Source: Litorilinea aerophila (GTDB lineage: Bacteria; Chloroflexota; Anaerolineae; Caldilineales; Caldilineaceae). Taken from it: a stretch of DNA of 64,000 nt. Below, piece by piece: positions 1 to 12,654 of this stretch. Each line of letters begins with the position of its first letter. Position 1 is the first letter of the stretch. The position numbers and the translations under genes were made by a program. The notes under the pieces were generated by a model. It was not told the DNA's origin. It made no database searches and saw only the letters and a program-made list of their open reading frames with translations. The stretch is from NCBI RefSeq assembly GCF_006569185.2, contig NZ_VIGC02000029.1, positions 16,961 to 80,960 on the forward strand, in the 5' to 3' direction.

Positions 1-68
1 AATCGATGAGGCGTCCACGACAAGAATGACAGATTTCACGGATGGACACCGATGCGGAAAGGAGCGCC
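1..68. other. Left-edge non-coding stretch before cas1
   Basis: Short segment before the chosen cas1 start. It carries wording of the type CAGATTTCACGGATGGACAC, which resembles the 'cacagat...cacggat' intergenic repeat text common in many bacterial genomes; a related phrase (CACAGATGGACACAGAT) occurs near 35957. The ATG at 42 lies inside this text, so I treat it as fortuitous. A GGAG motif at 61-64 is the ribosome binding site for the ATG at 69. Any upstream cas genes would lie outside the window. Confidence 0.5.
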
Positions 69-1133
69 ATGACCACCCTGTATCTGACTGAACCCCGCAG
101 CGTGGTGCGCAAGGACGGGGAAACGCTGGTTGTCAAGATTCCGGCCAACAGCCAGGACGGCAGCGCGGCGCGCACGGTGCGGGTGCCCATGATGAAGATC
201 GACCAGGTAGTCGTCCTGGCCGACAGCACCCTGACCACACCGGCCCTGCTGGCCCTCCTGGAGCAGGAAGCGGACATCTGTTTCTGCGATTACCACGGAC
301 GCTTCAAAGGCCGGCTGTCCAACGGGACGGGCAAGCAGGTCTTTCTGCGCCTGGCCCAGTTCCAGGCCCACATGGACTATCCCCGGCGCATTGGGCTGGC
401 TGCGCGCTTTGTGCGGGGTAAATTGCACAACCAGCGCACCCTCCTGCTGCGCAGCAACCGAACCCTGCAGGAAGAACAGGTGGCGGCCGATGCAGCCACC
501 CTGGGCGACTTGATCCAGGCTGTGGACGGGCTGGAGGTGACCGGCGACGGCCCGCCCGATCCGTCTCGTCCCCAGCAGGAATCCGCCTTGGGCACCCTCC
601 AGGGGATGGAAGGTGCGGGAGCGGCGGCCTTTTTCCGCAGCTTCGGGCGACTGCTGAAGCAGCCCTTTCCCTTTCCGGGTCGACGCCGGCGTCCGCCGAC
701 GGATCCCATCAACGCGCTGTTGAGCTTTGGCTACACCCTGCTGTTGAACCATCTTCTCAGCGCGGTCCAGCTGGTAGGCTTTGACCCATATGTGGGCTTT
801 CTCCACAGCCCGGGCTACGGGAAGCCGGCATTGGCCCTGGACCTGATGGAGGAGATGCGAACCCCCATCGTAGATTCAGTGGTTTTGACGGTCATCAACA
901 AGCAGATCATCCAGCCCCATCATTTTGAGGAACAATTTGGGACCTACCGGCTGACGGGGCCGGGTCGCAAGCTGTTTCTTCAGCAGTTTGAGCAGCGCCT
1001 CAACACGGAGATTCAGCACCCGGCCTTTGGCTATCGCGCCAGCTATCGGCGCTGTCTGGAGTTGCAGGCTCGGCTGTTGGCCAAATTTTTGCTGGGCGAA
1101 GTGCCCACCTATCGTCCCTTTCAAATTCGGTAG
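69..1133 (+). CDS. cas1: CRISPR-associated endonuclease Cas1
   Basis: Integrase of the adaptation complex: with Cas2 it inserts new spacers at the leader end of the array. Length 354 aa, normal for Cas1. Visible signatures are the first metal-binding Glu in MEGAGAAAFF (E181), the run GRRRRPPTDPINALLSFGYT typical of type III/I-D-like Cas1, the His in VGFLH (H246), and D258/E261 in LALDLMEEMR, together a full catalytic set. I chose the ATG at 69 because GGAG sits just upstream and the N-terminus then reads MTTLYLTEPRS; an in-frame ATG at 42 lies in repeat-like DNA. cas2 follows 45 bp later on the same strand. Family assignment is secure. The subtype cannot be fixed because no effector gene is visible. 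Confidence 0.96.
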   Translation: MTTLYLTEPRSVVRKDGETLVVKIPANSQDGSAARTVRVPMMKIDQVVVLADSTLTTPALLALLEQEADICFCDYHGRFKGRLSNGTGKQVFLRLAQFQAHMDYPRRIGLAARFVRGKLHNQRTLLLRSNRTLQEEQVAADAATLGDLIQAVDGLEVTGDGPPDPSRPQQESALGTLQGMEGAGAAAFFRSFGRLLKQPFPFPGRRRRPPTDPINALLSFGYTLLLNHLLSAVQLVGFDPYVGFLHSPGYGKPALALDLMEEMRTPIVDSVVLTVINKQIIQPHHFEEQFGTYRLTGPGRKLFLQQFEQRLNTEIQHPAFGYRASYRRCLELQARLLAKFLLGEVPTYRPFQIR

Positions 1134-1178
1134 CCCATCGAATCCTGTCTTCATTGGTCAGAATCTGGCGAATCCCCC

Positions 1179-1472
1179 ATGGCAGACAATCGAACCACTA
1201 CCCTCTACGTCATTGCATACGACATTCCGTCCAACCGACGCCGGAGCCGGGTCCACAAAATTCTCAGCGCGTTTGGTCGGTGGACCCAATACAGCCTGTT
1301 TGAGTGTTTTTTGAACGAGCGGGACTACCTGCGTCTGCAGGCCATGCTGGCTGAGCATCTGGAGGACGCGAAGGATTCAGTTCGCATCTATCCCCTCTGT
1401 GGGACCTGTCAGGAGCGGGTGGAGACGGTGGGGGGACCACCGCCGGAGGAGCCGGATCTCTATGTTGTTTAG
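1179..1472 (+). CDS. cas2: CRISPR-associated protein Cas2
   Basis: Small ferredoxin-fold partner of Cas1 that bridges two Cas1 dimers during spacer integration. It has 97 aa, the usual length. The N-terminal beta strand followed by the conserved Asp is clear (LYVIAYDIPSNRRRSR, D15), then RVHKILSAFGRWTQYSLFEC, and the C-terminal strand VRIYPLCGTC. It lies 45 bp after cas1, so the two are probably co-transcribed. The stop is followed directly by the CRISPR leader, which fits an adaptation cassette placed at the integration end of the array. Confidence 0.96.
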   Translation: MADNRTTTLYVIAYDIPSNRRRSRVHKILSAFGRWTQYSLFECFLNERDYLRLQAMLAEHLEDAKDSVRIYPLCGTCQERVETVGGPPPEEPDLYVV

Positions 1473-1804
1473 CAAAGTGAGGAAGGGAGCAGAAAAAAGC
1501 TGCGAGCAAGGGAGCAGGGCCGACCCTGGAGGGAAATCCTCGCAAGGGCGGGTCCTGGCTTTGGCCAGTGTATCAGCCAGGGGTGGGATGGCCGTTCTAG
1601 GCTGGATGAAATGGTGGACAATGGTTGGGATCCATAACCGAGCCGGATTGGCGGAGAGGAGAAGACCCGGTCCTCGCAGGTGGGAGGCGATACGGCTGTG
1701 CTGTGGTATAATAGCATTGTGGGTTGCAGAACCCATCAAAAAGGGGGAGCATAGGGGACGAAAATCCCAGGATCCCACGTGTTTTTAGGGAAAATGCGAG
1801 AGCG
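1473..1804 (+). promoter_or_regulatory. CRISPR leader with extended -10 promoter
   Basis: 332 bp non-coding stretch between cas2 and the first repeat. It holds TGG-TATAAT at 1704-1712, a perfect extended -10 element (TGnTATAAT), without a clear -35 box. Predicted transcription starts near 1719, about 85 bp before the first repeat, on the strand that gives crRNAs with an AUUGAAAC 5' handle. Position beside cas2 and upstream of the intact repeats marks this as the leader. Integration-site motifs cannot be identified without comparison with related leaders. Confidence 0.8.
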
Positions 1805-4800
1805 GTCGAAGGCCCACCCAACCCATCCGAGGGATTGAAACACATCCGGGCCCGAAAATGTGACAACACTCCCCACCGGTCGAAGGCCCACCCAACCCAT
1901 CCGAGGGATTGAAACGAACCAGGCCGCATTCAGCCTGGGCCAGCTGGTGGGTCGAAGGCCCACCCAACCCATCCGAGGGATTGAAACCCCAGGGTGACGA
2001 TAGGGGTGACGATAGGGTGACGATAAAGTCGAAGGCCCACCCAACCCATCCGAGGGATTGAAACGGCGATAGCCTCTTCCCACGTGGCCCCCCGCAAAGC
2101 CGGTCGAAGGCCCACCCAACCCATCCGAGGGATTGAAACTTCCCCAGTGGTAGAGCCCCCCAGGGTGACGATGGTGAGTCGAAGGCCCACCCAACCCATC
2201 CGAGGGATTGAAACCAGTGTTCGCGGTGCGGGGCGCGCACGGCAAGTGAGTCGAAGGCCCACCCAACCCATCCGAGGGATTGAAACTCGCTGCCCGGTCA
2301 CGGCCCGATAGATGGTAATCTTGTCGAAGGCCCACCCAACCCATCCGAGGGATTGAAACTCCGCAACTCAAAAGCCGCCTGCCATCCCTCTGGACGTCGA
2401 AGGCCCACCCAACCCATCCGAGGGATTGAAACAGGCCGCGTCGCGCATGGCCACCAGGGCCTGGCCGAGTCGAAGGCCCACCCAACCCATCCGAGGGATT
2501 GAAACCTTCGTCAAATGAGTGAACAATACAAGTTTCAACCCGTCGAAGGCCCACCCAACCCATCCGAGGGATTGAAACAAGAATGGAAGGCCCTACGGCT
2601 GTCGCGGTCATGGCTGTCGAAGGCCCACCCAACCCATCCGAGGGATTGAAACAGTCCGCGCACCAGGACCGTGCCCCCCCACTCGGGCAGTCGAAGGCCC
2701 ACCCAACCCATCCGAGGGATTGAAACTGGCCATCACCGCATCTGCCCCACGCAGGGCCGGTCGGTCGAAGGCCCACCCAACCCATCCGAGGGATTGAAAC
2801 AATGACGGTTCGTTCGCTGCCATCCCGGTATTTGAGTCGAAGGCCCACCCAACCCATCCGAGGGATTGAAACTGGCCAGCTCGTGCCTTTTAAGTCCGTT
2901 TGGTTCGCGTCGAAGGCCCACCCAACCCATCCGAGGGATTGAAACACCCACACCACACCACACCTCCTCTATGGAAGAGGGGTCGAAGGCCCACCCAACC
3001 CATCCGAGGGATTGAAACCGTTTTCCGCCGCCCGCGTTGGCGGAAAACGAAAAGTCGAAGGCCCACCCAACCCATCCGAGGGATTGAAACACCATCCGCA
3101 AGCCGGTACGGGCCGGGCGCTGCCCCGTCGAAGGCCCACCCAACCCATCCGAGGGATTGAAACATGTCCTCTCCCCCCTTTAGGGGGGAGCTTCCGGCGT
3201 CGAAGGCCCACCCAACCCATCCGAGGGATTGAAACTGCGCCTAGCCGTCACTAGCAGTGGGGCGCCGCCATGTCGAAGGCCCACCCAACCCATCCGAGGG
3301 ATTGAAACTCATTCGATCCGGGCGATTGTCAGTTGGGGCTACAGAGTCGAAGGCCCACCCAACCCATCCGAGGGATTGAAACTGGCACCAACATGGCGGC
3401 CTCCGCGTCGGTCACCTGTCGAAGGCCCACCCAACCCATCCGAGGGATTGAAACTGCAATAGTGTTCAGTTCACAAAAAGGAGGAGAGATGGTCGAAGGC
3501 CCACCCAACCCATCCGAGGGATTGAAACATGTCCTGACGGCCCCGTCCGGGCCGGGTTGATGCAGTCGAAGGCCCACCCAACCCATCCGAGGGATTGAAA
3601 CGAGAGAAAACTCGACTCATCGTCTGCCGATAACTCGGTCGAAGGCCCACCCAACCCATCCGAGGGATTGAAACCATCCTGGCCAGCGACGGGACCATAT
3701 CCAGGGCGTAGTCGAAGGCCCACCCAACCCATCCGAGGGATTGAAACAGGTTTTTGTCGGGGGGACCGCCCCCCCGCAACTGGTCGAAGGCCCACCCAAC
3801 CCATCCGAGGGATTGAAACATTTTAGTCAGGTCGGCGATCTGGTACTCGTGGATTGTCGAAGGCCCACCCAACCCATCCGAGGGATTGAAACATATGGAC
3901 CGTGTCTCCTACCCGGCGCTTTTCGACGGTCGAAGGCCCACCCAACCCATCCGAGGGATTGAAACCGCCATTTTTGGGCCACCTCGCCCGGGAGGCCCTG
4001 CGTCGAAGGCCCACCCAACCCATCCGAGGGATTGAAACGCTGGATCGCGTCCTGGGTGGTGCTCAACTCGACAACGTCGAAGGCCCACCCAACCCATCCG
4101 AGGGATTGAAACGGGCCATACTGCTGCCAGGTGGCTGACCACTCCCCGTCGAAGGCCCACCCAACCCATCCGAGGGATTGAAACACTGATACGCAAGTGG
4201 TCAATAGTCGTACCGTTCAGCGTCGAAGGCCCACCCAACCCATCCGAGGGATTGAAACGGGCTATACGCAAACCAGGATGGCAGGCCCGGACGCCGTCGA
4301 AGGCCCACCCAACCCATCCGAGGGATTGAAACGTACAACGCCTGGGCCACCTGGGCCGGATCATTCAGTCGAAGGCCCACCCAACCCATCCGAGGGATTG
4401 AAACAGCTAGCCGGGCCTTCCTCTTCGCCCCCGTCTTCGTCGTCGAAGGCCCACCCAACCCATCCGAGGGATTGAAACTTTCCGTACCCACGCGAAAAAC
4501 AAGCGCGCTGCATCGTCGAAGGCCCACCCAACCCATCCGAGGGATTGAAACAGCCGGTGGAGGGGGACACGGCCAAAGACGCGCTCCGTCGAAGGCCCAC
4601 CCAACCCATCCGAGGGATTGAAACGGCAGCATCGGCATTGTCCAGCAAATGGAAGATTCCGTCGAAGGCCCACCCAACCCATCCGAGGGATTGAAACTGG
4701 AGTTCGCCGCCATACAAGAAGTCGTCAACAAAGAGTCGAAGGCCCACCCAACCCATCCGAGGGATTGAAACTCTACCAGTGAGCTGGCGGCCGGTGCCGT

Positions 4801-7800
4801 AACCGCAGTCGAAGGCCCACCCAACCCATCCGAGGGATTGAAACCGGCGTAGCATACGCCTTCTGCTCCGCCTGTACGGGTCGAAGGCCCACCCAACCCA
4901 TCCGAGGGATTGAAACTACCACAACGGGGAAGAGCTCATTGACTTGGGGGCGGGTCGAAGGCCCACCCAACCCATCCGAGGGATTGAAACCTCATCCCGG
5001 CCACACACCACGATGCCGGTCATGTGTCGAAGGCCCACCCAACCCATCCGAGGGATTGAAACCGGCGGCGACCTGAAAACGATTGCTGACCGTATCGAGT
5101 CGAAGGCCCACCCAACCCATCCGAGGGATTGAAACCGTTCTCGCTCCAACTCCGGCTGGGGCGGCCCCCGGGTCGAAGGCCCACCCAACCCATCCGAGGG
5201 ATTGAAACCAGATAGAGGGTCGGCGGCCTGGATCGGCCATGTTGGTCGAAGGCCCACCCAACCCATCCGAGGGATTGAAACGCGTGGCCGTCCCAGCCCT
5301 CGCCTGCTCTACAACCGTCGAAGGCCCACCCAACCCATCCGAGGGATTGAAACTTTGCCTGGCGTGTGGCACTTGTAATCCGGCACCGTGTCGAAGGCCC
5401 ACCCAACCCATCCGAGGGATTGAAACCGATGGATCCAGGATATCATCGCTGCTACTCCGGGAGTCGAAGGCCCACCCAACCCATCCGAGGGATTGAAACT
5501 CCCCAGGCGTCCCGTCCCGACTCCCGCAGGTAGAGTCGAAGGCCCACCCAACCCATCCGAGGGATTGAAACCGCCAGATACATCAACCTGTACTGCTCCT
5601 GCATAAGTCGAAGGCCCACCCAACCCATCCGAGGGATTGAAACCGTCGCATTCTTCCGCCGCTTGAAAGCGGGTGAAAGTCGAAGGCCCACCCAACCCAT
5701 CCGAGGGATTGAAACCGTTTCTAGCCCGGCCCGGGCCAGAGCCCGATTGTTGTCGAAGGCCCACCCAACCCATCCGAGGGATTGAAACACCCCTGGCTGC
5801 TATTGGTCGCCAGGCGCTACAGGTCGAAGGCCCACCCAACCCATCCGAGGGATTGAAACCATTCCGCACCAAATTGCGCCCCACCCAAGCACAGGTCGAA
5901 GGCCCACCCAACCCATCCGAGGGATTGAAACCGTAGAGCGTTACGGCGTCTACACCGGAACGTTTCTGTCGAAGGCCCACCCAACCCATCCGAGGGATTG
6001 AAACCTCATCCCGGCCACACACCACGATGCCGGTCATGTTGCGTCGAAGGCCCACCCAACCCATCCGAGGGATTGAAACTGTGCTTATTTCGCCACGCCG
6101 ACCTCGCCGCTGCGAGTCGAAGGCCCACCCAACCCATCCGAGGGATTGAAACTTGCGCCAGCGTCGACGGCATGGCAAAAAGCGCGGCCGTCGAAGGCCC
6201 ACCCAACCCATCCGAGGGATTGAAACTCCGCCAGATACAATGCAGGCTGTAGTTGCCGCTGAGTCGAAGGCCCACCCAACCCATCCGAGGGATTGAAACC
6301 CGCTTCTATGTCCGCCAGCAGCAGGCAGTGGCCGAGTCGAAGGCCCACCCAACCCATCCGAGGGATTGAAACTTGGGTTAGGCCCCAGGGTGGCGTGGTA
6401 GCGCCGTCCGTCGAAGGCCCACCCAACCCATCCGAGGGATTGAAACTGCACCAGCGCGAAATCGGCGCCCGGCCACAGCGTCAGTCGAAGGCCCACCCAA
6501 CCCATCCGAGGGATTGAAACATAGCTTCGGCCCCGGCAGTCGGCCCTCATGCGGCGGTCGAAGGCCCACCCAACCCATCCGAGGGATTGAAACCATTGTC
6601 GCCGGCGCCTGGCCACATTGTAGCCGGTGGTCGAAGGCCCACCCAACCCATCCGAGGGATTGAAACTTCACCCACCCCACGTAGGTTGACACCTGATGGG
6701 GTCGAAGGCCCACCCAACCCATCCGAGGGATTGAAACACACCTGGCGCGGCAAACGGGCATGCGTCCAGCAGGAAGGTCGAAGGCCCACCCAACCCATCC
6801 GAGGGATTGAAACATGGTGAACGTGGCCTACTACTGGCGGCCCGACATCCCGTCGAAGGCCCACCCAACCCATCCGAGGGATTGAAACCACCGTTTGGCG
6901 GCCCAAAAATCGCAGCCGGCTCCGTCGAAGGCCCACCCAACCCATCCGAGGGATTGAAACACAATCCACCAGCTTCCGTCCCGGGCCTGCCAGGGTTGGT
7001 CGAAGGCCCACCCAACCCATCCGAGGGATTGAAACGACGAGGAGGGGCTCTGGGTGCGCAGTCTGGCCGGCAGTCGAAGGCCCACCCAACCCATCCGAGG
7101 GATTGAAACATTATGGCTGGTTGCAACTCGCCTTTTTCCGGTCCAGGTCGAAGGCCCACCCAACCCATCCGAGGGATTGAAACACGCGCTAAGCGCCACC
7201 AAGGCCAGCCTGTTCAAGGTCGAAGGCCCACCCAACCCATCCGAGGGATTGAAACCCAGGCAGGCGCAGCGGCCCAGGCTGCCAACGCGGTCGAAGGCCC
7301 ACCCAACCCATCCGAGGGATTGAAACATTATATGTCCTCCTTGCCCGGTTATTGTCGCCCGGTCGAAGGCCCACCCAACCCATCCGAGGGATTGAAACCA
7401 CCCAGCCGATGCGTGGCAGACGCACGCGCTTTTCTTCCACGTCGAAGGCCCACCCAACCCATCCGAGGGATTGAAACTCGACGCAGCAAGCGGGCAGTTC
7501 ACCGGACGTGTGGCGGGTCGAAGGCCCACCCAACCCATCCGAGGGATTGAAACAGCCATGAGCGTTGAAATCATGACGCGTGTCTGGCATGTCGAAGGCC
7601 CACCCAACCCATCCGAGGGATTGAAACCGCCCGATGAGTACGTCGCCCGGCTCCAGCGTGCGCCGTCGAAGGCCCACCCAACCCATCCGAGGGATTGAAA
7701 CACTGGATGCCGGGAAAGAGGGCTTCCTGCAGATGAAGTCGAAGGCCCACCCAACCCATCCGAGGGATTGAAACGCGCAGATTCAGCGCATGATTGAGGC

Positions 7801-10800
7801 CACAGACAAGTCGAAGGCCCACCCAACCCATCCGAGGGATTGAAACTTCCGCTCGTAGCGGTAGCAGATGGGACACAATCCGGTCGAAGGCCCACCCAAC
7901 CCATCCGAGGGATTGAAACACGTTGTCTGGCGTGGTGTACTTGATTTGGTCGCGCGTCGAAGGCCCACCCAACCCATCCGAGGGATTGAAACGCGGTTCC
8001 GTGCTCGCCGGCGCGCCGTCGCCGCACGGGTCGAAGGCCCACCCAACCCATCCGAGGGATTGAAACCGTACTACTGTGTTATCTACGGCCAACGTGAGCA
8101 CGGTCGAAGGCCCACCCAACCCATCCGAGGGATTGAAACATATAGTCGGCCTCCGGGGCGAATGTGTGAGCACTGTCGAAGGCCCACCCAACCCATCCGA
8201 GGGATTGAAACTGTCGGTCGTGGCGGCACAGACAGCGGCCTTTCCGGTCGAAGGCCCACCCAACCCATCCGAGGGATTGAAACTCACAGTTCATGGCCGC
8301 AACGGCCAAGGAGGATGCAGGTCGAAGGCCCACCCAACCCATCCGAGGGATTGAAACACATTTAGCCGAAAACGTGACATCCACGTCACATTTTGTCGAA
8401 GGCCCACCCAACCCATCCGAGGGATTGAAACGTTCAGCGCGGGCGAGGCTGCCCAGGCCATGCTGGGTCGAAGGCCCACCCAACCCATCCGAGGGATTGA
8501 AACTGCTATCACTACAGCCATTGGGGCCATCGCCTGGGTCGAAGGCCCACCCAACCCATCCGAGGGATTGAAACCGACGGTCAGATCCTCCCACACGTCC
8601 AGCGCACCCAGGTCGAAGGCCCACCCAACCCATCCGAGGGATTGAAACATGCTGTTAAAGCCGCCAACCCCCAGGGCGCGATATTGGTCGAAGGCCCACC
8701 CAACCCATCCGAGGGATTGAAACCCTGCTCAGCCCCATCGGCCTGGTCGTGGCTGCGGTGTCGAAGGCCCACCCAACCCATCCGAGGGATTGAAACCCAC
8801 CGGATCCAGGGGCGCAAGTTGATCAGGCCGAAGTCGAAGGCCCACCCAACCCATCCGAGGGATTGAAACCGTAGTGGCCGAACTGGCGCAGGTAGGCGTC
8901 CACCGGTCGAAGGCCCACCCAACCCATCCGAGGGATTGAAACACAGCGCAGGCGGCCGAGCCTGGCGCCGGAGGCGTCGGTCGAAGGCCCACCCAACCCA
9001 TCCGAGGGATTGAAACCGGCACCACCGAGCAACCGAACACCGGCGTTCGGAGCGTCGAAGGCCCACCCAACCCATCCGAGGGATTGAAACCTTGCTCGGT
9101 ACAGAGGCGGCCGGCGGCGCGACATTCTGTCGAAGGCCCACCCAACCCATCCGAGGGATTGAAACGCGCTCCAGCTCCAGTTGTCGTCGGCGCTCGTTCG
9201 AGGTCGAAGGCCCACCCAACCCATCCGAGGGATTGAAACAGCAAATGGAGGAATCACTGATGCCACCGCGAATCGTCGAAGGCCCACCCAACCCATCCGA
9301 GGGATTGAAACGGCCGTTGGCGTGGCGTAGAGCACCCGACGTCCGGCCGTCGAAGGCCCACCCAACCCATCCGAGGGATTGAAACAATCTGCCCGCCGTG
9401 AGCATCCGAGGCCCTGGGCGTCGAAGGCCCACCCAACCCATCCGAGGGATTGAAACCCAATTGACGATTTCTGACGGTGTGCCCAGGCCGAGTCGAAGGC
9501 CCACCCAACCCATCCGAGGGATTGAAACCGAATCTACATTGACTACACAGATAACGGCGGAATCTGGTCGAAGGCCCACCCAACCCATCCGAGGGATTGA
9601 AACCACCGTTGACTTGGCAAAATCGCACCAGTCCTCCATCTGTCGAAGGCCCACCCAACCCATCCGAGGGATTGAAACTCACTGTTGGCCAACTCCAGTT
9701 TGCCGAAACGGGTGGTCGAAGGCCCACCCAACCCATCCGAGGGATTGAAACATTGAGCTTCACGCCAGGCCGCCCGGTGCACGGCAAAGTCGAAGGCCCA
9801 CCCAACCCATCCGAGGGATTGAAACGGTCCATTCCCAAGTCTTGCAGAATGTCCAGGTGCGGTCGAAGGCCCACCCAACCCATCCGAGGGATTGAAACCC
9901 AGGTGGTTGCGATACGTTGGCTTGCTCACGCTTCCGTCGAAGGCCCACCCAACCCATCCGAGGGATTGAAACTTTGATGCGCTCAAAAACATCGTCGTCA
10001 ACATCAGGGTCGAAGGCCCACCCAACCCATCCGAGGGATTGAAACACCTCCCAGTAGGTGTCCACGAACCATACGCTTCCAGTCGAAGGCCCACCCAACC
10101 CATCCGAGGGATTGAAACCGCATCATCGAGGCCAACAGCACGCCGCGCACGAAGGGTCGAAGGCCCACCCAACCCATCCGAGGGATTGAAACGTGAACGG
10201 CCTGCGCTACAGCACGGCCACAGCCACATGTCGAAGGCCCACCCAACCCATCCGAGGGATTGAAACAATAATCTGCGCCGGCGCCTGGCCACATTGTAGC
10301 CGGTCGAAGGCCCACCCAACCCATCCGAGGGATTGAAACAGCAACCCCGGCAACCGCTCCCAACCCCGCTGCGCCGTCGAAGGCCCACCCAACCCATCCG
10401 AGGGATTGAAACCTGGCCAGTAGCTGCGGGATCAGAGCAGTCGCAGGTCGAAGGCCCACCCAACCCATCCGAGGGATTGAAACGACCCAAGTTTTTCAAT
10501 TGGGGCAGCGGGCCATATGGTCGAAGGCCCACCCAACCCATCCGAGGGATTGAAACTGCCCGCGGCCCACGCCGAGGACGACCGCCCATCAGCTCGTCGA
10601 AGGCCCACCCAACCCATCCGAGGGATTGAAACCGCTTTGACGGCAGACGCCATCAGGTTGGCCGATAGGTCGAAGGCCCACCCAACCCATCCGAGGGATT
10701 GAAACTCAGATCTGTCTGAGGCGCTGGCTGCACTACAACGAGTCGAAGGCCCACCCAACCCATCCGAGGGATTGAAACCAGCATATCCGCTGGCCAGGCA

Positions 10801-12504
10801 GACATGGTCGGAGTCGAGTCGAAGGCCCACCCAACCCATCCGAGGGATTGAAACCAGTACGCCAGCACGTTGCCCGTGGTGCCACTGGCTGGTCGAAGGC
10901 CCACCCAACCCATCCGAGGGATTGAAACTAACGGGCACTGCTTCAGAAGTAGCCACCCAGTTACGTCGAAGGCCCACCCAACCCATCCGAGGGATTGAAA
11001 CGGACTGAAGGAGCAACAGCCATGAAGCGCAACGACTGCGTCGAAGGCCCACCCAACCCATCCGAGGGATTGAAACTCTCGTGAGGCCCACGGCAAGCGC
11101 CGTAGTTGTTCTGTCGAAGGCCCACCCAACCCATCCGAGGGATTGAAACCAGTTATCTACGCCGCTGGGGACGGCGCATCTCGCAGTGGTCGAAGGCCCA
11201 CCCAACCCATCCGAGGGATTGAAACGCCAAAAACAAATCCACCTGGATCCCGGCAGCATGGTCGAAGGCCCACCCAACCCATCCGAGGGATTGAAACCTC
11301 TTTTGACGAAATTTTGTCGAGTTTGAACGAGTTGTCGAAGGCCCACCCAACCCATCCGAGGGATTGAAACAATGTTTATCGTGTGATACAGGAGGCAACA
11401 CCATGGGGTCGAAGGCCCACCCAACCCATCCGAGGGATTGAAACAACGGGAAATTCTACTGGATCGAGACGACAAGAACAGTCGAAGGCCCACCCAACCC
11501 ATCCGAGGGATTGAAACCAATGATCCGAACATCGAAAGCATCTGGTTGGGGTTGTCGAAGGCCCACCCAACCCATCCGAGGGATTGAAACGCCATGAAAT
11601 GCGTCAATTGCGGTGCGGACATCGAGTCGAAGGCCCACCCAACCCATCCGAGGGATTGAAACGTCGGTCGCAGCTGCGCAGGCAACGGCCTTGCCGTGTC
11701 GAAGGCCCACCCAACCCATCCGAGGGATTGAAACCGGTATCCGGCACGCGATTGCAGGCCGGGGGGCACGGTCGAAGGCCCACCCAACCCATCCGAGGGA
11801 TTGAAACCCCGGTTGCCGTCGAACGCGCCCGGCGTCTCCTGGCGGGTCGAAGGCCCACCCAACCCATCCGAGGGATTGAAACAGCCACATTGACGATCCG
11901 GACATGGTCCGGGGGCGCGTCGAAGGCCCACCCAACCCATCCGAGGGATTGAAACGGAAATATCCGGGGACCAGCTACGATTGGCCGACAGTGTCGAAGG
12001 CCCACCCAACCCATCCGAGGGATTGAAACAACTATGGAGGCACAGCCAGGGCCGAGAAGATGACGATAGTCGAAGGCCCACCCAACCCATCCGAGGGATT
12101 GAAACCATCGCCCTGGTGGGCCGTACGTCCATCTTCGCCAAGTCGAAGGCCCACCCAACCCATCCGAGGGATTGAAACCCGGGCAGGCCGGCCGTTCTGG
12201 TGGAGGGCGAGCTGGGGTCGAAGGCCCACCCAACCCATCCGAGGGATTGAAACAATCATAACCACCTGGGCCCGGCTGCAGCGTTCCAGTCGAAGGCCCA
12301 CCCAACCCATCCGAGGGATTGAAACATCATCAATAGCGCCCACTCGGTGCAGCCACCGCACGTCGAAGGCCCACCCAACCCATCCGAGGGATTGAAACTA
12401 CCTGGTGCAGAGTGGGGCCTAACGCCTGTTTCGTCGAAGGCCCACCCAACCCATCCGAGGGATTGAAACAGGCTAAGCGGGGATGTGGACATCGTGGAGG
12501 CGGT

Positions 12505-12654
12505 GTCGAAGGCCCACCCAACCCATCCGAGGGATTGAAACCGGCGTGCGCGTGGACACGGCCACGCGTGCGCGTATCGGTCGAAGGCCCACCCAACCCA
12601 TCCGAGGGATTGAAACCGGCGTGCGCGTGGACACGGCCACGCGTGCGCGTATCG
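12505..12654 (+). repeat. Tandem duplicated repeat-spacer unit (spacers 147 and 148)
   Basis: The 38 bp spacers at 12542-12579 and 12617-12654 are identical (start CGGCGTGCGCGTGGACAC), each preceded by a full repeat. Identical neighbours of equal length are best explained by duplication of one repeat-spacer unit through recombination between repeats, not by two acquisitions. Confidence 0.95.

Noticed and set aside
42..68. Earlier in-frame start for cas1 at 42
   Set aside because: Lies in repeat-like intergenic text and has no ribosome binding site; the ATG at 69 has GGAG upstream.
1473..1804. Possible tracrRNA or anti-repeat in the leader
   Set aside because: No stretch complementary to the repeat was found, and Cas1/repeat type do not suggest a tracrRNA-dependent system.
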